Notes under the pieces: model-generated | Databases searched by the model: none | Told to the model about the DNA's origin: nothing | Seen by the model: the letters and a program-made list of their open reading frames with translations, nothing else | Shown here: piece by piece, positions 1 to 9,016 of the stretch | Layout: each line of letters begins with the position of its first letter | How positions within the stretch are numbered: the first letter of the stretch is position 1 | NCBI GenBank assembly: GCA_021151805.1 | Contig: JAGKWN010000010.1 | Location: 1 to 64,000, forward strand | Origin: Cytophagaceae bacterium | Lineage (GTDB): Bacteria; Bacteroidota; Bacteroidia; Cytophagales; Cytophagaceae | Reading direction: 5' to 3' | DNA: 64,000 nt | Translations under genes and position numbers: made by a program

Positions 1-171
1 ATATAATAGTACAATATGCAAATCCATATTCCTGTATACGGTTTGCGTTTAAATAGTAATCGGCGAAAAGGGGGTAATGATGTGGGATTTTTTGGGCTAA
101 TTATTCAAAAAGAACCTTTTTTAAACAATTAGGTGGTATTAGGATACAAAAATTTGGTAAAGTAAGATTTG

Positions 172-187
172 TTGTTTGAACAAACAA
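172..187 (-). terminator. Weak stem-loop downstream of feoB
   Basis: A 7-bp stem (TTGTTTG / CAAACAA) with a 2-nt loop lies 16-31 bases past the feoB stop codon. There is no strong U-tract, so it is only a possible transcript end. Nothing else is recognisable in positions 1-171. Confidence 0.3.
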
Positions 188-202
188 TTTCAGAACTTCA
201 GA

Positions 203-2296
203 TTATTGAAACAGCTGAAAAAAGATAAAACTGCTGCCATAAGCCAGCAAAGTCATATAAGAAAATTGTATCAGCGGCCATTTCCAGCCTTTGGTTTCTC
301 TGTATACAACCGCCAGGGTACTCATGCACTGCATGGCAAACAGGTAAAATAAAAGTAATGATCCGGCGCGGGCAACAGTATAATATGGGTTTCCTTCTGC
401 ATCCGTCTGGTTTTTCATAGACTCGCGTACCGATAATTCATCTTCAGCATTTCCAACACTGTAAATGGTAGCCATGGTACCTACAAAAACTTCACGTGCA
501 GCAAACGAGGTAATAAGAGCAATACCTATCTTCCAGTCAAACCCGATTGGTCTGATTACGGGTTCAATAAATTTTCCGAAATGGCCGGCATATGATGCTT
601 CCAGTTTCGCAGAAGCTAATCGGGCTTCATAGGGTTGACCGGCAACAGCGGAGTCTGCAACAACACGAGCTTCTGCTTGTTTCATAGCTTCACCAGGGCC
701 ATATGTGGCCAGTACCCATAAAAGAATAGAAATCACAAGAATAATCTTTCCGGCTTCAAAGGTGAAGGTCTTTACTTTTTCAACGATCGAAGTAACAACA
801 TTTTTAAGGCGCGGCCATTTGTAAGTCGGGAACTCCATGATAAAATAGCTCTTCCCTTTTCCTTTCAGAATAATCTTTAAAAACCATGCACTGATGATTG
901 CCATCAGGAAGCCCAACAGGTAAAAGCCCATCAGCGCAATTCCCTGCAGATTAAAAATGCCTAATACCGTCACTTCCGGAATCATTAAGCCGATCAATAC
1001 GGTAAATACCGGGATCCGTGCAGAGCAACTCATCAATGGCGTAACGATGATCGTGATCAATCGCTCTTTCCAGGTTTCAATGCTGCGTGTTGCCATGATT
1101 GCAGGCACGGCACAGGCAACGCCTGAAATCAAAGGTACTACACTGCGACCGCTCAATCCGAACTGGCGCATGATCTTATCCATCATAAACATCACGCGCG
1201 ACATGTAACCGCTTTCTTCCAGTATAGCAATGAATGCAAACAGGAAGGTGATCTGCGGAATGAAAATCAATACTCCCTGTAAGCCTGATACGATGCCTTC
1301 ATTGATAAAATCTTTTAGAATCCCATCGGGCATGGAATCTGATATAGCACCTTTCAACCAGCCGAAGCTATCTTCGATCCAGGTCATTGGCATTTCAGAC
1401 CAGGCAAATATGGATTGGAAAATCAGAAACAGTACAACAAAGAAAATCACATAACCCCAGATCCTGTGTGTTACAAAACGGTCGATGTTTTTCGTCCAGC
1501 GTATTTTACCCTGGCGCGCATCTTCACGCATTACTTTATGTATAATGTTGTGAATGGTTTCGTAGCGGGCCAGTGTTTCTCTATACTGAAGGGAGTTGCT
1601 TTGAAGATGATGTTTTTCAACCAGCTCAGAAATATCAGCTTTTTCTTCGTCAGATAAGATCGATGTACGTTTGTGCAAATGGGCCAGCAGCAAGGCCATG
1701 TAATCGCTGGTGATCTTAAATCGCTTGCGGATGTAATCAACTACCGGACCAGCCACTTCAGCCGATTTGTAAAAACTATCCGGCACAACATGCACGGGAC
1801 ATACAATGGCTGCTTTCAGCGAATCAATACCTTTACCTGTACGTGCGTTGATCTCAACCACCGGTACATTTAATTCTTTCTGCAAGGCCACCAGATCAAA
1901 CGTAATGCCGCTCTTCTCTGCCAGGTCAAGCATGTTCAGGGCAAGGATAACCGGGAAGCCCAGATCTTTTACCTGAGTAAAAAGCAATAAGTTTCTTTTT
2001 AAGTTGGAGGCATCAATCACCACCACCAATATGTCGGGGTTCTGCTGCCGTAGTGTTTCTGTGAGGTAATCAAATACTACCTGCTCATCGAGTGATCGCG
2101 GATATATGCTGTACGTGCCGGGAAGGTCGATGATATCTGCCTGTATGGAAGGACTCAGGTTTGCAACACCCGTTTTTTTATCTACTGTTACACCCGGAAA
2201 GTTTCCTATTTTCTGATTTAAGCCCGTTAAATAATTGAAAAGAGAAGATTTACCTGCATTGGGATTTCCAATTAATGCTACTTTAACTCTTTTCAT
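203..2296 (-). CDS. feoB: Ferrous iron transporter FeoB
   Basis: Inner-membrane Fe(II) transporter with an N-terminal cytosolic G domain. The P-loop GNPNAGKS is at residues 10-17, the G3 motif DLPG at about 57-60, and the G4 motif NMLD near 121. A helical linker follows, then about 8-10 membrane segments from residue 280 to the end, including the conserved SGVACAVPA stretch of the FeoB core. At 697 residues it is normal for the family. It lies 32 bp downstream of feoA on the same strand, so the two form the usual feoAB operon. The protein ends in a hydrophobic segment and no FeoC is visible downstream. Family assignment is secure; the Fe(II) substrate comes from family knowledge. Confidence 0.97.
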   Translation of the reverse strand: MKRVKVALIGNPNAGKSSLFNYLTGLNQKIGNFPGVTVDKKTGVANLSPSIQADIIDLPGTYSIYPRSLDEQVVFDYLTETLRQQNPDILVVVIDASNLKRNLLLFTQVKDLGFPVILALNMLDLAEKSGITFDLVALQKELNVPVVEINARTGKGIDSLKAAIVCPVHVVPDSFYKSAEVAGPVVDYIRKRFKITSDYMALLLAHLHKRTSILSDEEKADISELVEKHHLQSNSLQYRETLARYETIHNIIHKVMREDARQGKIRWTKNIDRFVTHRIWGYVIFFVVLFLIFQSIFAWSEMPMTWIEDSFGWLKGAISDSMPDGILKDFINEGIVSGLQGVLIFIPQITFLFAFIAILEESGYMSRVMFMMDKIMRQFGLSGRSVVPLISGVACAVPAIMATRSIETWKERLITIIVTPLMSCSARIPVFTVLIGLMIPEVTVLGIFNLQGIALMGFYLLGFLMAIISAWFLKIILKGKGKSYFIMEFPTYKWPRLKNVVTSIVEKVKTFTFEAGKIILVISILLWVLATYGPGEAMKQAEARVVADSAVAGQPYEARLASAKLEASYAGHFGKFIEPVIRPIGFDWKIGIALITSFAAREVFVGTMATIYSVGNAEDELSVRESMKNQTDAEGNPYYTVARAGSLLLFYLFAMQCMSTLAVVYRETKGWKWPLIQFSYMTLLAYGSSFIFFQLFQ

Positions 2297-2328
2297 CTGG
2301 GTATTCTATATAATGTTTACAGCTGGAA

Positions 2329-2565
2329 TTAAGAAAGCAAAATGGTTGAAGCTTCTTCCAGGCGCATGGACAGGTTATAACCACACACTTTAATACAAAT
2401 GGGATCCCCTAAAGGAGCCTTGCGGTCCAGTTCGATTTCACAACCAGGCAAGCAGCCCATTTCAAGCAATTTTAAAGATGTTTCTTCATCTGTAAAACCA
2501 CAAATGACTCCTTTTTCGCCAATATGTAGATCTGCAACGGTTTTAACAGGGATAGGAACAGGCAT
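2329..2565 (-). CDS. feoA: Ferrous iron transport accessory protein FeoA
   Basis: Small cytosolic SH3-like protein of 78 residues that supports FeoB. It has the family features: an N-terminal ADLHIGEKG strand, the ETSLKLLEMGCLPG segment (typically 'rL..mGl.pG'), and a C-terminal 'GYNLSMRLEEA' stretch. It is first in the feoAB operon, starts at an ATG, and has a good Bacteroidota-type promoter just upstream. FeoA proteins are thought to modulate FeoB; the exact role is not settled. Confidence 0.93.
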   Translation of the reverse strand: MPVPIPVKTVADLHIGEKGVICGFTDEETSLKLLEMGCLPGCEIELDRKAPLGDPICIKVCGYNLSMRLEEASTILLS

Positions 2566-2587
2566 TCTTATTTAGACTGATTGTAAA

Positions 2588-2618
2588 CAAAGGTACAATG
2601 CAACTGCTAGCTCTGCAA
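2588..2618 (-). promoter_or_regulatory. Bacteroidota-type promoter of feoAB
   Basis: Read on the minus strand, a -7 box TACCTTTG (2588-2595) matches TAnnTTTG, and a -33 TTG (2616-2618) sits 20 nt upstream. That is the spacing expected for the primary sigma factor of Bacteroidota. The predicted transcript start is about 15 nt before the feoA ATG. No Fur-box palindrome was recognised nearby. Confidence 0.6.
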
Positions 2619-2699
2619 CAGAAATAGCTATAATTTCTTAAAGGGTGCTTAACATCATATTTATCAGATTGTAAGCTTTTGGGAGGAAAAGAAAATGGA

Positions 2700-5165
2700 T
2701 CAGGCAGAGTAAAAAATACGCTTTACCCGTGCACCTACGCTGGTCAGGATTTCATAAGCGATCGTACCTGTCTTCTGAGCCAGTTCTGTCACGGTAGGAT
2801 TTTCACCGAAAAGAATCACTTCATCGCCTTGTCTGGCATTGGCTTCTGTAACATCTACCATACTCATGTCCATGCATACATTGCCAATGATCGGGCAACG
2901 CACGCCATTCACAAGCACCTCTCCTACGCCGTTACTGAACCTGCGGTTGTAGCCATCGGCGTAGCCTACCGCAATTGTCGCAATTCTCGATGCCTTCGCA
3001 ACCCGGCCTTTGCGGCTGTAGCCCACAGATTCTTCCGCTGAGATTTCTTTGATCTGGGAAATGTGTGTTTTAAAGACACTGATTGCCTGCAGTTCATTCT
3101 GATACAGACCCGCACTTTCTACGCCATATAAACCAATACCCAGACGCACCATGTCGTAATGCGCCTCCGGGAAACGCATGATACCAGATGAGTTGGCTGC
3201 ATGCTTTAAAAAAGGATACCGTAATGTGTTCTTCAGCGTTGCCGCTATTGCATCAAAAGCTGAAAGCTGCTTTTGCGTGAAGCCATCATGCTCCGCGCTG
3301 TCTGAAGCCGCCAGGTGTGTAAAGGCAGAGAGCACTTTTATATTCGGGTTGGAAGATAAAAGCACGGCTACTCCATTAATATCTTTCTGCTCAAAGCCCA
3401 GGCGTTTCATACCCGTATCAATCTTGATATGTACACCAATGTGTTTGTTCTTTGCTGCTGCATATTCTATGATCTGCTGCAACAACACCGGCTCATAAAT
3501 CTCTGGCTCCAGCTCATACCGCAGAATCGTATCGAAACTGGAAAGTGTAGGATTCATCACCATGATCGGCAATGTGATTCCATTTTCACGCAGGCGAGCA
3601 CCTTCATCGGCATACGCCACCGCCAGGTAATCAACGCCATGATACTGCAGCAACTGTGCAATTTCAAAACCTCCGCTGCCATAAGAAAAGGCTTTCACCA
3701 TGCACATGATCTTTGTACCTGTCTTCAACCGGCTTCTGTAGACATTCAGGTTATGGATGAGCGCGTCGAGATTAATCTCTAAAACGGTTTCGTGTACTTT
3801 ATGCTGAAGCTGCGAAACAATTTTTTCGAATTGAAAAACACGTGCTCCTTTTACAAGAATAACTTCTTTTTGAAATTTGAATTTTGGTAAGTCTTTTAAA
3901 AAATCTTCTGTGGTTGTGTAATAATCTGCTTTACCTGTATAAGACTTCTTCAGTTCCTGAATTTGTTTTCCGATAGCAATTACGCGATGTACGCGGGCTG
4001 CTGTTAAGTTTGCTGCAACTTCTTTGTACAACACAGCAGAGTCAAGACCGGATTCGAGCACATCGGAAAGAATGACTGTTTTGATTTCACTTTGCTTCAC
4101 GTGTTCTAAAAAATCCAGCGCAATGGATAAACCTGCCAGGTCATTGTTGTATGAATCATCAATGACATAACAACCGTTGTTTGCTTCTTTTAATGCAAGC
4201 CGCATTTCCAGCGGCAGCAGCAACTGTACTTTCCTCGCAGCTTCCTGCACGGAGTAGCCCAGATAAAAAAGAGTTGTAGTAACATGCAATGCGTTTTCAA
4301 CAGAGGCCTCGTCTACAAAAGGTAAATCGAAGACACCTGCTGTATCCTTAACCAAAACTTTTATTTTGGTTTGTATAGAATCTTTCTCAATGATGCTGTA
4401 TTCAACCGTTGCCTTGCCTTTCAGCGACCAGTCAAACACAGGAATTCCTGCGGAACGTATTTCTGCGTCTACTTCTTCCTGATCCTTGCAATAGATCAGT
4501 GCATCGCAGGCAGAGAAGAGCTTAAGCTTTTCACGGATTTTTTCCTGCCGGTTGTGAAAGCCTTCGTCATGCGCTGAGCCAATGTTGGTAAAAATACCAA
4601 TGTTGGGACGAATGATTTTTTGCAAGGCCTGCATTTCATTGGTTGTTGAAATACCGGCTTCAAAAATACCAATGGTGTGCCGTTCATTGAGTGCCCACAC
4701 AGACAAGGGAACACCGATTTGTGAGTTATAGCTTCGCGGACTTTTAACAATGGAATATTCTGTACTCAATACCTGGCTCAGCCATTCTTTTACAATAGTC
4801 TTGGCATTGCTGCCTGTGATTGCGATAACGGGTATGGTAACCTGCGCTCTTCTGTATGCAGCACATGCCTGCAGCGCAGCAACGGATGAACCAACGAGTA
4901 TGACGGTAGAGCCGGGGATTTTTGCCAGCGGAATATTTTTTTCAATAATAAAAATACGAACACCTTTATTGAACAACTCTTCAATATGCGCGTGGCCGTC
5001 GTGGTGCTTGCCGTCTATAGCAAAAAAAACAGCTCCTGCCGGAGCCATCAACTTTCTGCTGTCGAGTATTAATTGTTTTATTACAGTGTCGGAATCTGCG
5101 GATTGTAAAACCTTTCCGCCAACAATCGTTGATAGCTGTTCAACCGATATGTCAATGCTCTTCAT
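2700..5165 (-). CDS. murF-alr: Bifunctional MurF ligase / alanine racemase
   Basis: Fusion typical of Bacteroidota. The N-terminal half (about 1-450) is MurF, which adds D-Ala-D-Ala to the UDP-MurNAc-tripeptide; the C-terminal half (about 455-821) is a PLP-dependent alanine racemase that can supply D-Ala. The MurF half shows the Mur-ligase ATP loop as ITGSNAKTIVKEW, where the usual GKT glycine is Ala. The racemase half shows the PLP lysine in CMVKAFSYG and a catalytic-Tyr region VGYSRKGR. The 821-residue length fits the fusion. The start codon overlaps the end of the upstream MFS gene by 14 bp, suggesting coupled translation. The product is cytosolic and acts in peptidoglycan precursor synthesis. 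Confidence 0.95.
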   Translation of the reverse strand: MKSIDISVEQLSTIVGGKVLQSADSDTVIKQLILDSRKLMAPAGAVFFAIDGKHHDGHAHIEELFNKGVRIFIIEKNIPLAKIPGSTVILVGSSVAALQACAAYRRAQVTIPVIAITGSNAKTIVKEWLSQVLSTEYSIVKSPRSYNSQIGVPLSVWALNERHTIGIFEAGISTTNEMQALQKIIRPNIGIFTNIGSAHDEGFHNRQEKIREKLKLFSACDALIYCKDQEEVDAEIRSAGIPVFDWSLKGKATVEYSIIEKDSIQTKIKVLVKDTAGVFDLPFVDEASVENALHVTTTLFYLGYSVQEAARKVQLLLPLEMRLALKEANNGCYVIDDSYNNDLAGLSIALDFLEHVKQSEIKTVILSDVLESGLDSAVLYKEVAANLTAARVHRVIAIGKQIQELKKSYTGKADYYTTTEDFLKDLPKFKFQKEVILVKGARVFQFEKIVSQLQHKVHETVLEINLDALIHNLNVYRSRLKTGTKIMCMVKAFSYGSGGFEIAQLLQYHGVDYLAVAYADEGARLRENGITLPIMVMNPTLSSFDTILRYELEPEIYEPVLLQQIIEYAAAKNKHIGVHIKIDTGMKRLGFEQKDINGVAVLLSSNPNIKVLSAFTHLAASDSAEHDGFTQKQLSAFDAIAATLKNTLRYPFLKHAANSSGIMRFPEAHYDMVRLGIGLYGVESAGLYQNELQAISVFKTHISQIKEISAEESVGYSRKGRVAKASRIATIAVGYADGYNRRFSNGVGEVLVNGVRCPIIGNVCMDMSMVDVTEANARQGDEVILFGENPTVTELAQKTGTIAYEILTSVGARVKRIFYSA

Positions 5166-6438
5166 CGTGAGACGAAATATTTTCCGTTAGCTTAGAGAAT
5201 TGCTTATAGTTCAATAACAATACAACCCCTGCAATAAAGCAGAAACCGGCGAGTATTGCATATGCGTATACAATGTTTGAACCGTCCATGAAAAACGGAA
5301 GTGTAAAAATTGAAAGGAAGATCAAGCGGAAAATCGTGTTCATCACATTGAAGAAACTATTTACCCGGCCTGCCAATTCATTCGGGATCAATGAAAACAA
5401 ATAGGTAACGCGGAAGATCCTGGAGCCCGCATTTGTAAATCCTTTCAGGAAGGCTACGTTGATGAAAATAATAACGGCACAGGTTAACGAACTCAACAGG
5501 AATATTGCACCCGTTGCAAAGGTTAATAAAACAACCGCTTTTAACACCGGCATTTTACTGAACAAAGTCTGGATAATTACGCCGGAGAACAAAGCACCCA
5601 GCCCATACATCAATTCTGTTAGCCCTAATACCGGAGCATCTTCTTTCAGGTGATTTAATACGTATGGAGTCATTAAAGCAAACTGCTCAATGTATACCAC
5701 AATAAAAATTACAAATGAACAGATCCCGAATAAAGCTACCAGCTGATTGTTTTTAAGATACATGTAACCGGTTTTCAAACGCTCATACAGTGAGCCTTCA
5801 TCCGAGATTACCAGTTTCATGTTTGGTGAATACTTTATCAGAAGAATAATCAGGAATGAAACAAAATAGGCAATGGCATCGAACAGGAAGATCTCATGTA
5901 TTTCCCATCTTTCAAGTGTAACATAAATATCTGTAAATGGAACCTGAGCATTTTCAACGCCTTTCAGCAACATGGTACCCATAATTGCAGAACCCATTAC
6001 GGTTGACTGACCAACAATTTCAATTAAAGATGTTATTTTCGTATAATCTTTGGGCTTTGATAATTCCTGCGAGAAGGCATATAAATTGGGGTAATGGATT
6101 ACGTAACCAAACATGGTTAATGCATATACCATTATAATCAATATATTGGTTAATGAACCTTCTTTAAAGCCAAGTGAAGCGATGGAAAGAATGACGATAC
6201 CACCGACAAAGTTTGTGCCCAGGAATACATCTTTACGATTGAAACCATCAATGATCGAACCAGCGTAAAGCGCCCAGAATAATGAGGCAAGGGTAATGAT
6301 TGTTAAGCTTAAGCTAAAAAAAGAATAATTATCTATCTTATTAAAATAATAAGGTATCGACATCATGGTAAAGCCTTGGGCAAAGCTTGAAACACCATTT
6401 GCCGTTAATAGAATTGCTAATGTTTTTTTATTTGTCAA
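5152..6438 (-). CDS. MFS transporter (about 12 membrane helices)
   Basis: A 428-residue integral membrane protein with regularly spaced hydrophobic helices and a central loop near residues 210-225, as in the major facilitator superfamily. The loop after helix 2 (AGSIIDGFNRKDVF) resembles MFS motif A (GxxaDrxgrr). It resembles DHA3/enterobactin- or macrolide-efflux-type MFS proteins, but the substrate cannot be read. Translation starts at TTG, because an in-frame stop lies directly upstream and the first helix would be lost at the next ATG. It is divergent from recX (31 bp apart) and overlaps murF-alr by 14 bp downstream. Confidence 0.82.
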   Translation of the reverse strand: MTNKKTLAILLTANGVSSFAQGFTMMSIPYYFNKIDNYSFFSLSLTIITLASLFWALYAGSIIDGFNRKDVFLGTNFVGGIVILSIASLGFKEGSLTNILIIMVYALTMFGYVIHYPNLYAFSQELSKPKDYTKITSLIEIVGQSTVMGSAIMGTMLLKGVENAQVPFTDIYVTLERWEIHEIFLFDAIAYFVSFLIILLIKYSPNMKLVISDEGSLYERLKTGYMYLKNNQLVALFGICSFVIFIVVYIEQFALMTPYVLNHLKEDAPVLGLTELMYGLGALFSGVIIQTLFSKMPVLKAVVLLTFATGAIFLLSSLTCAVIIFINVAFLKGFTNAGSRIFRVTYLFSLIPNELAGRVNSFFNVMNTIFRLIFLSIFTLPFFMDGSNIVYAYAILAGFCFIAGVVLLLNYKQFSKLTENISSHDEEH

Positions 6439-6469
6439 TTATCTTGTAATATAAATTATAACCATCTCC

Positions 6470-6955
6470 ATGGAAGACAGAAAGACTAGAAAAGTTTACA
6501 CTTCAGCTCAAGCATTTGTAAAAATTGCATCTTTTTGCGCTTACCAGGAACGCACCCAACAGGAAGTTCGCTCAAAGTTATACGAATATGGCATAAAAAC
6601 AGATGAAGTTGAAGTAATTATTTCAAAATTAATTCTGGAGAACTTTTTAAATGAGGAGCGGTTTGCAAAGGCCTTTGCAGGTGGTAAATTCAGGGTAAAA
6701 AAATGGGGCCGAAACAGAATTATAAGAGAGCTGGAAATGAGAGACTTGAGTCCGTATTGCATAAAATCTGCCTTAAAAGAGATTCCTGAAGAAGATTATG
6801 TAGAAACTATCCACCAAATTATCAACAAGAAATCCACTGAAATTCTTGCAAAAAACTTATACCAGAAGAACTATAAAATTGCTCAATATCTAATTTCACG
6901 TGGCTTTGAATCGGATCTGGTGTGGGATATTCTGAAAGAAGTTTCTAGTGACTAG
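6470..6955 (+). CDS. recX: Regulatory protein RecX
   Basis: A 161-residue helical protein made of RecX three-helix repeats, a family that binds RecA filaments and modulates recombination. Recognisable signatures are the R-T-Q-Q-E-V-R-S-K-L stretch near residue 27, FLNEERFAKAFA near 60, and KWGRNRIIRELEMR near 75-90. The last residues (V-S-S-D) and the TAG stop are encoded inside a CTAGNNN heptamer array, so the extreme C-terminus may have been reshaped by that repeat. It converges on lysC across a strong hairpin. No recA lies nearby, which is common in this phylum. Confidence 0.9.
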   Translation: MEDRKTRKVYTSAQAFVKIASFCAYQERTQQEVRSKLYEYGIKTDEVEVIISKLILENFLNEERFAKAFAGGKFRVKKWGRNRIIRELEMRDLSPYCIKSALKEIPEEDYVETIHQIINKKSTEILAKNLYQKNYKIAQYLISRGFESDLVWDILKEVSSD

Positions 6956-6986
6956 GTACTAGTCGCTAGACTCTAGTAACTAGACA
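6945..6986 (+). repeat. CTAGNNN heptamer array at the recX stop
   Basis: Six CTAG tetramers occur at exactly 7-bp spacing (6945, 6952, 6959, 6966, 6973, 6980). The recX TAG stop (6953-6955) is part of the second unit. The array reads on the plus strand, in the sense of recX. Similar arrays occur at 7066-7100, 34951-35027 and 35111-35145. Confidence 0.85.
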
Positions 6987-7020
6987 AGAAAATAATTTCA
7001 TTCATTCTTAATATAAAAAA

Positions 7021-7057
7021 GAAAACCCTGTTACATGAAACATGCAACAGGGTTTTC
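7021..7057. terminator. Bidirectional terminator between recX and lysC
   Basis: A perfect 12-bp outer stem (GAAAACCCTGTT / AACAGGGTTTTC) encloses a loop that can itself pair through CATG. T-rich sequence follows on the plus strand and A-rich sequence precedes it. It sits between two convergent genes and can serve both. Confidence 0.85.
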
Positions 7058-7065
7058 TTTTTTAT

Positions 7066-7100
7066 CTAGTAACTAGTTACTGGTACCTGGAAACTACTTC
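7066..7100 (-). repeat. CTAG/CTGG heptamer array at the lysC stop
   Basis: Heptamers begin at 7066, 7073, 7080, 7087 and 7094 (CTAGTAA, CTAGTTA, CTGGTAC, CTGGAAA, CTACTTC). The last unit begins with the reverse complement of the lysC TAG stop (7094-7096). The array is therefore in phase with the stop codon, as at recX and the DMT gene. Confidence 0.75.
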
Positions 7101-8428
7101 ACTGCCTCTGCATGAAAAAACAATTTCTCATTCAAGGCATTCAAGGCCTCATTTTTATTTCCGCCATTGATCAGAATAGAAATGTTTGAAGAGCTTCCGC
7201 CGTAAGAAATCATACGTACAGGAATTGTTTCCATTGCATCAAACAAACGTTTGCCGGCACCTGTTTTTTCTTTGCCAAAATTACCAACCACGCAAATGAT
7301 TGTCTGGTCAAGATCAACTTCAACAATTGAAAATTCTTTCAATTCCTTAACAATCTGATCCAGGTTTTTAGCATCATCAATCGTTAATGATACAGCAACC
7401 TCTGAAGTTGTGATCATATCTACCGATGTTTTATATTTCTCAAATATTTCAAATACTTTGCGCAGGAAACCGTGTGCCAAAAGCATTCTGCTTGATTTGA
7501 TCTTGATTGCCGTAATGCCGTCCTTCGCTGCAATAGCAGTAATATCGCGGTCAGACGGTGTATTGTTAATTACAGTACCTTTCTGTTCAGGCTGCATTGT
7601 GTTCAACAAACGTACAGGCACTTTACGTACTTGCGCCGGACGGATACATGTTGGGTGTAAAATTTTAGCACCGAAGTATGCAAGCTCAGCAGCTTCATCA
7701 AAAGAAATTTCCGGAATCGGGAACGTACGTTTAACGATACGGGGATCGTTGTTGTGCATACCATCGATATCTGTCCAGATTTGAATTTCTTCCATGCGTA
7801 AAGCCGCACCAATCAGGGTTGCTGTGTAATCAGAACCGCCACGCTTCAGGTTGTCAACTTCGCCATCTGAATTCAGACATACATATCCTTGTGTAATGTA
7901 TAAATGCTTGTTCGGGAATTTTGCTAATTGCTCATTCAGTTTTGTTTCAATGTAATCAAGCATCGGCTCGCTGTCTGCATCGGTTTTCATGAAATCCAAT
8001 GCCGGCAACAATGCAGATGAATAGCCTTGTTCAGCCAGATACTCCTGGAATAAATTTGTAGAGATGATTTCGCCCTGCGCTAAAAACAATCTTGTTTCTT
8101 TATCGCCGAAATCAGCTTTGCCTACATAACTCTTGATCAAATCGTGATACGTTTTTACAATTGCATGCCCTTTTGCTTTGCCTGCTTCTGTTGAATACAA
8201 TTCATCAACAAATGCTTTGTACGGACCAAACAGGTTTGCAATAGCTTCTTCAGCTCCCTTGGAATCTTTATTTGATAATTTATTTGATATATCAACAAGT
8301 GCGTTGGTTGTGCCGGAAACAGCAGATAATACTACGATCTTCGGATCAGGACTAGAGATTAATTTTGCGACTGAATGCATGCGCTCAGGCTTGCCTACTG
8401 AAGTACCTCCAAATTTTAGAACTTTCAT
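7094..8428 (-). CDS. lysC: Aspartate kinase
   Basis: Monofunctional aspartokinase of 444 residues that phosphorylates L-aspartate in the first step of the lysine, threonine, methionine and diaminopimelate pathway. The N-terminal kinase signature KFGGTSVG is at residues 4-11, and the GGSDYTA substrate/ATP motif is near 205. Two ACT-type regulatory domains follow from about 300 to the end (VDMITTSEVAVSLT and RMISYGGSSSNISILI). There is no homoserine dehydrogenase domain. The gene is alone on its strand between the recX terminator and ribH. The symbol is generic, because the isozyme and its feedback inhibitor cannot be told from sequence. Confidence 0.93.
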   Translation of the reverse strand: MKVLKFGGTSVGKPERMHSVAKLISSPDPKIVVLSAVSGTTNALVDISNKLSNKDSKGAEEAIANLFGPYKAFVDELYSTEAGKAKGHAIVKTYHDLIKSYVGKADFGDKETRLFLAQGEIISTNLFQEYLAEQGYSSALLPALDFMKTDADSEPMLDYIETKLNEQLAKFPNKHLYITQGYVCLNSDGEVDNLKRGGSDYTATLIGAALRMEEIQIWTDIDGMHNNDPRIVKRTFPIPEISFDEAAELAYFGAKILHPTCIRPAQVRKVPVRLLNTMQPEQKGTVINNTPSDRDITAIAAKDGITAIKIKSSRMLLAHGFLRKVFEIFEKYKTSVDMITTSEVAVSLTIDDAKNLDQIVKELKEFSIVEVDLDQTIICVVGNFGKEKTGAGKRLFDAMETIPVRMISYGGSSSNISILINGGNKNEALNALNEKLFFHAEAVK

Positions 8429-8460
8429 TGTATTAATTAACGATTGATTTTGAGAATAAT

Positions 8461-8940
8461 TTAAAAGGGTAATGCCAGCATTTTTAAGGCAGTGATAGCA
8501 GCTTCATCACCTTTATTGCCATGTTTGCCGCCGGCACGGTCAAACGCCTGCTCTTTGTTGTCTGTAGTCAGCACACCAAAGATTACAGGTTTATTGTATT
8601 TCAGATTCACATCTGTGATTCCCGCAGATACAGCCTGACAAATGAAATCGAAATGTCTTGTTTCGCCTTGTATCACACAACCCAGGCATATTACTGCATC
8701 AATGGATACCTTTTGTGCGAAACGCTGCGCACCCAGGCTTAATTCAAACGTGCCAGGCACATTCATCCGAATGATGTTTGCCTTTGGTATGCCGTGCTTC
8801 AATAATGTTTCAACTGCACCTTCATAAAGCGGCTCTGTAATTTCTTCGTTCCATTCAGCTACTACAATGCCGAATGTTTTGGAAGATAAATCTGGAATGA
8901 CACCTGAATAGGTGCTTAGGTTTTTATCTGCGCTGGACAT
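8461..8940 (-). CDS. ribH: 6,7-dimethyl-8-ribityllumazine synthase
   Basis: Riboflavin pathway enzyme that condenses 5-amino-6-ribitylamino-uracil with 3,4-dihydroxy-2-butanone 4-phosphate. Its 159 residues show the family substrate motifs: the W-N-E segment (VVAEWNEEIT), the V-P-G-T-F-E-L motif, the C-L-G-C-V-I-Q-G-E-T-R-H-F loop with its catalytic His, and a C-terminal K-G-D-E-A-A stretch. Such proteins assemble into large cytosolic oligomers. It shares a strand with lysC and the upstream TPR gene, but a hairpin separates it from the latter. A ribH-TPR-recF neighbourhood is common in Bacteroidota. Confidence 0.95.
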   Translation of the reverse strand: MSSADKNLSTYSGVIPDLSSKTFGIVVAEWNEEITEPLYEGAVETLLKHGIPKANIIRMNVPGTFELSLGAQRFAQKVSIDAVICLGCVIQGETRHFDFICQAVSAGITDVNLKYNKPVIFGVLTTDNKEQAFDRAGGKHGNKGDEAAITALKMLALPF

Positions 8941-8961
8941 GACTTATTCTTTATACAACAC

Positions 8962-8993
8962 AAAAGGGATAAAACTTTTGCTTTATCCCTTTT
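8962..8993. terminator. Terminator between TPR gene and ribH
   Basis: A perfect 12-bp stem (AAAAGGGATAAA / TTTATCCCTTTT) with an 8-nt loop. It lies 24 bp beyond the stop of the TPR gene and just before the ribH start, so it may end or attenuate the upstream transcript. Confidence 0.75.
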
Positions 8994-9016
8994 GGCTTGC
9001 GATGTTTTTGTTAGAA

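Noticed and set aside
1..171. Partial gene at the left edge
   Set aside because: All six frames carry early stops and no domain-like stretch is seen.
6945..7100. CRISPR-like array
   Set aside because: The period is 7 bp with no long repeat-spacer structure and no cas genes nearby.
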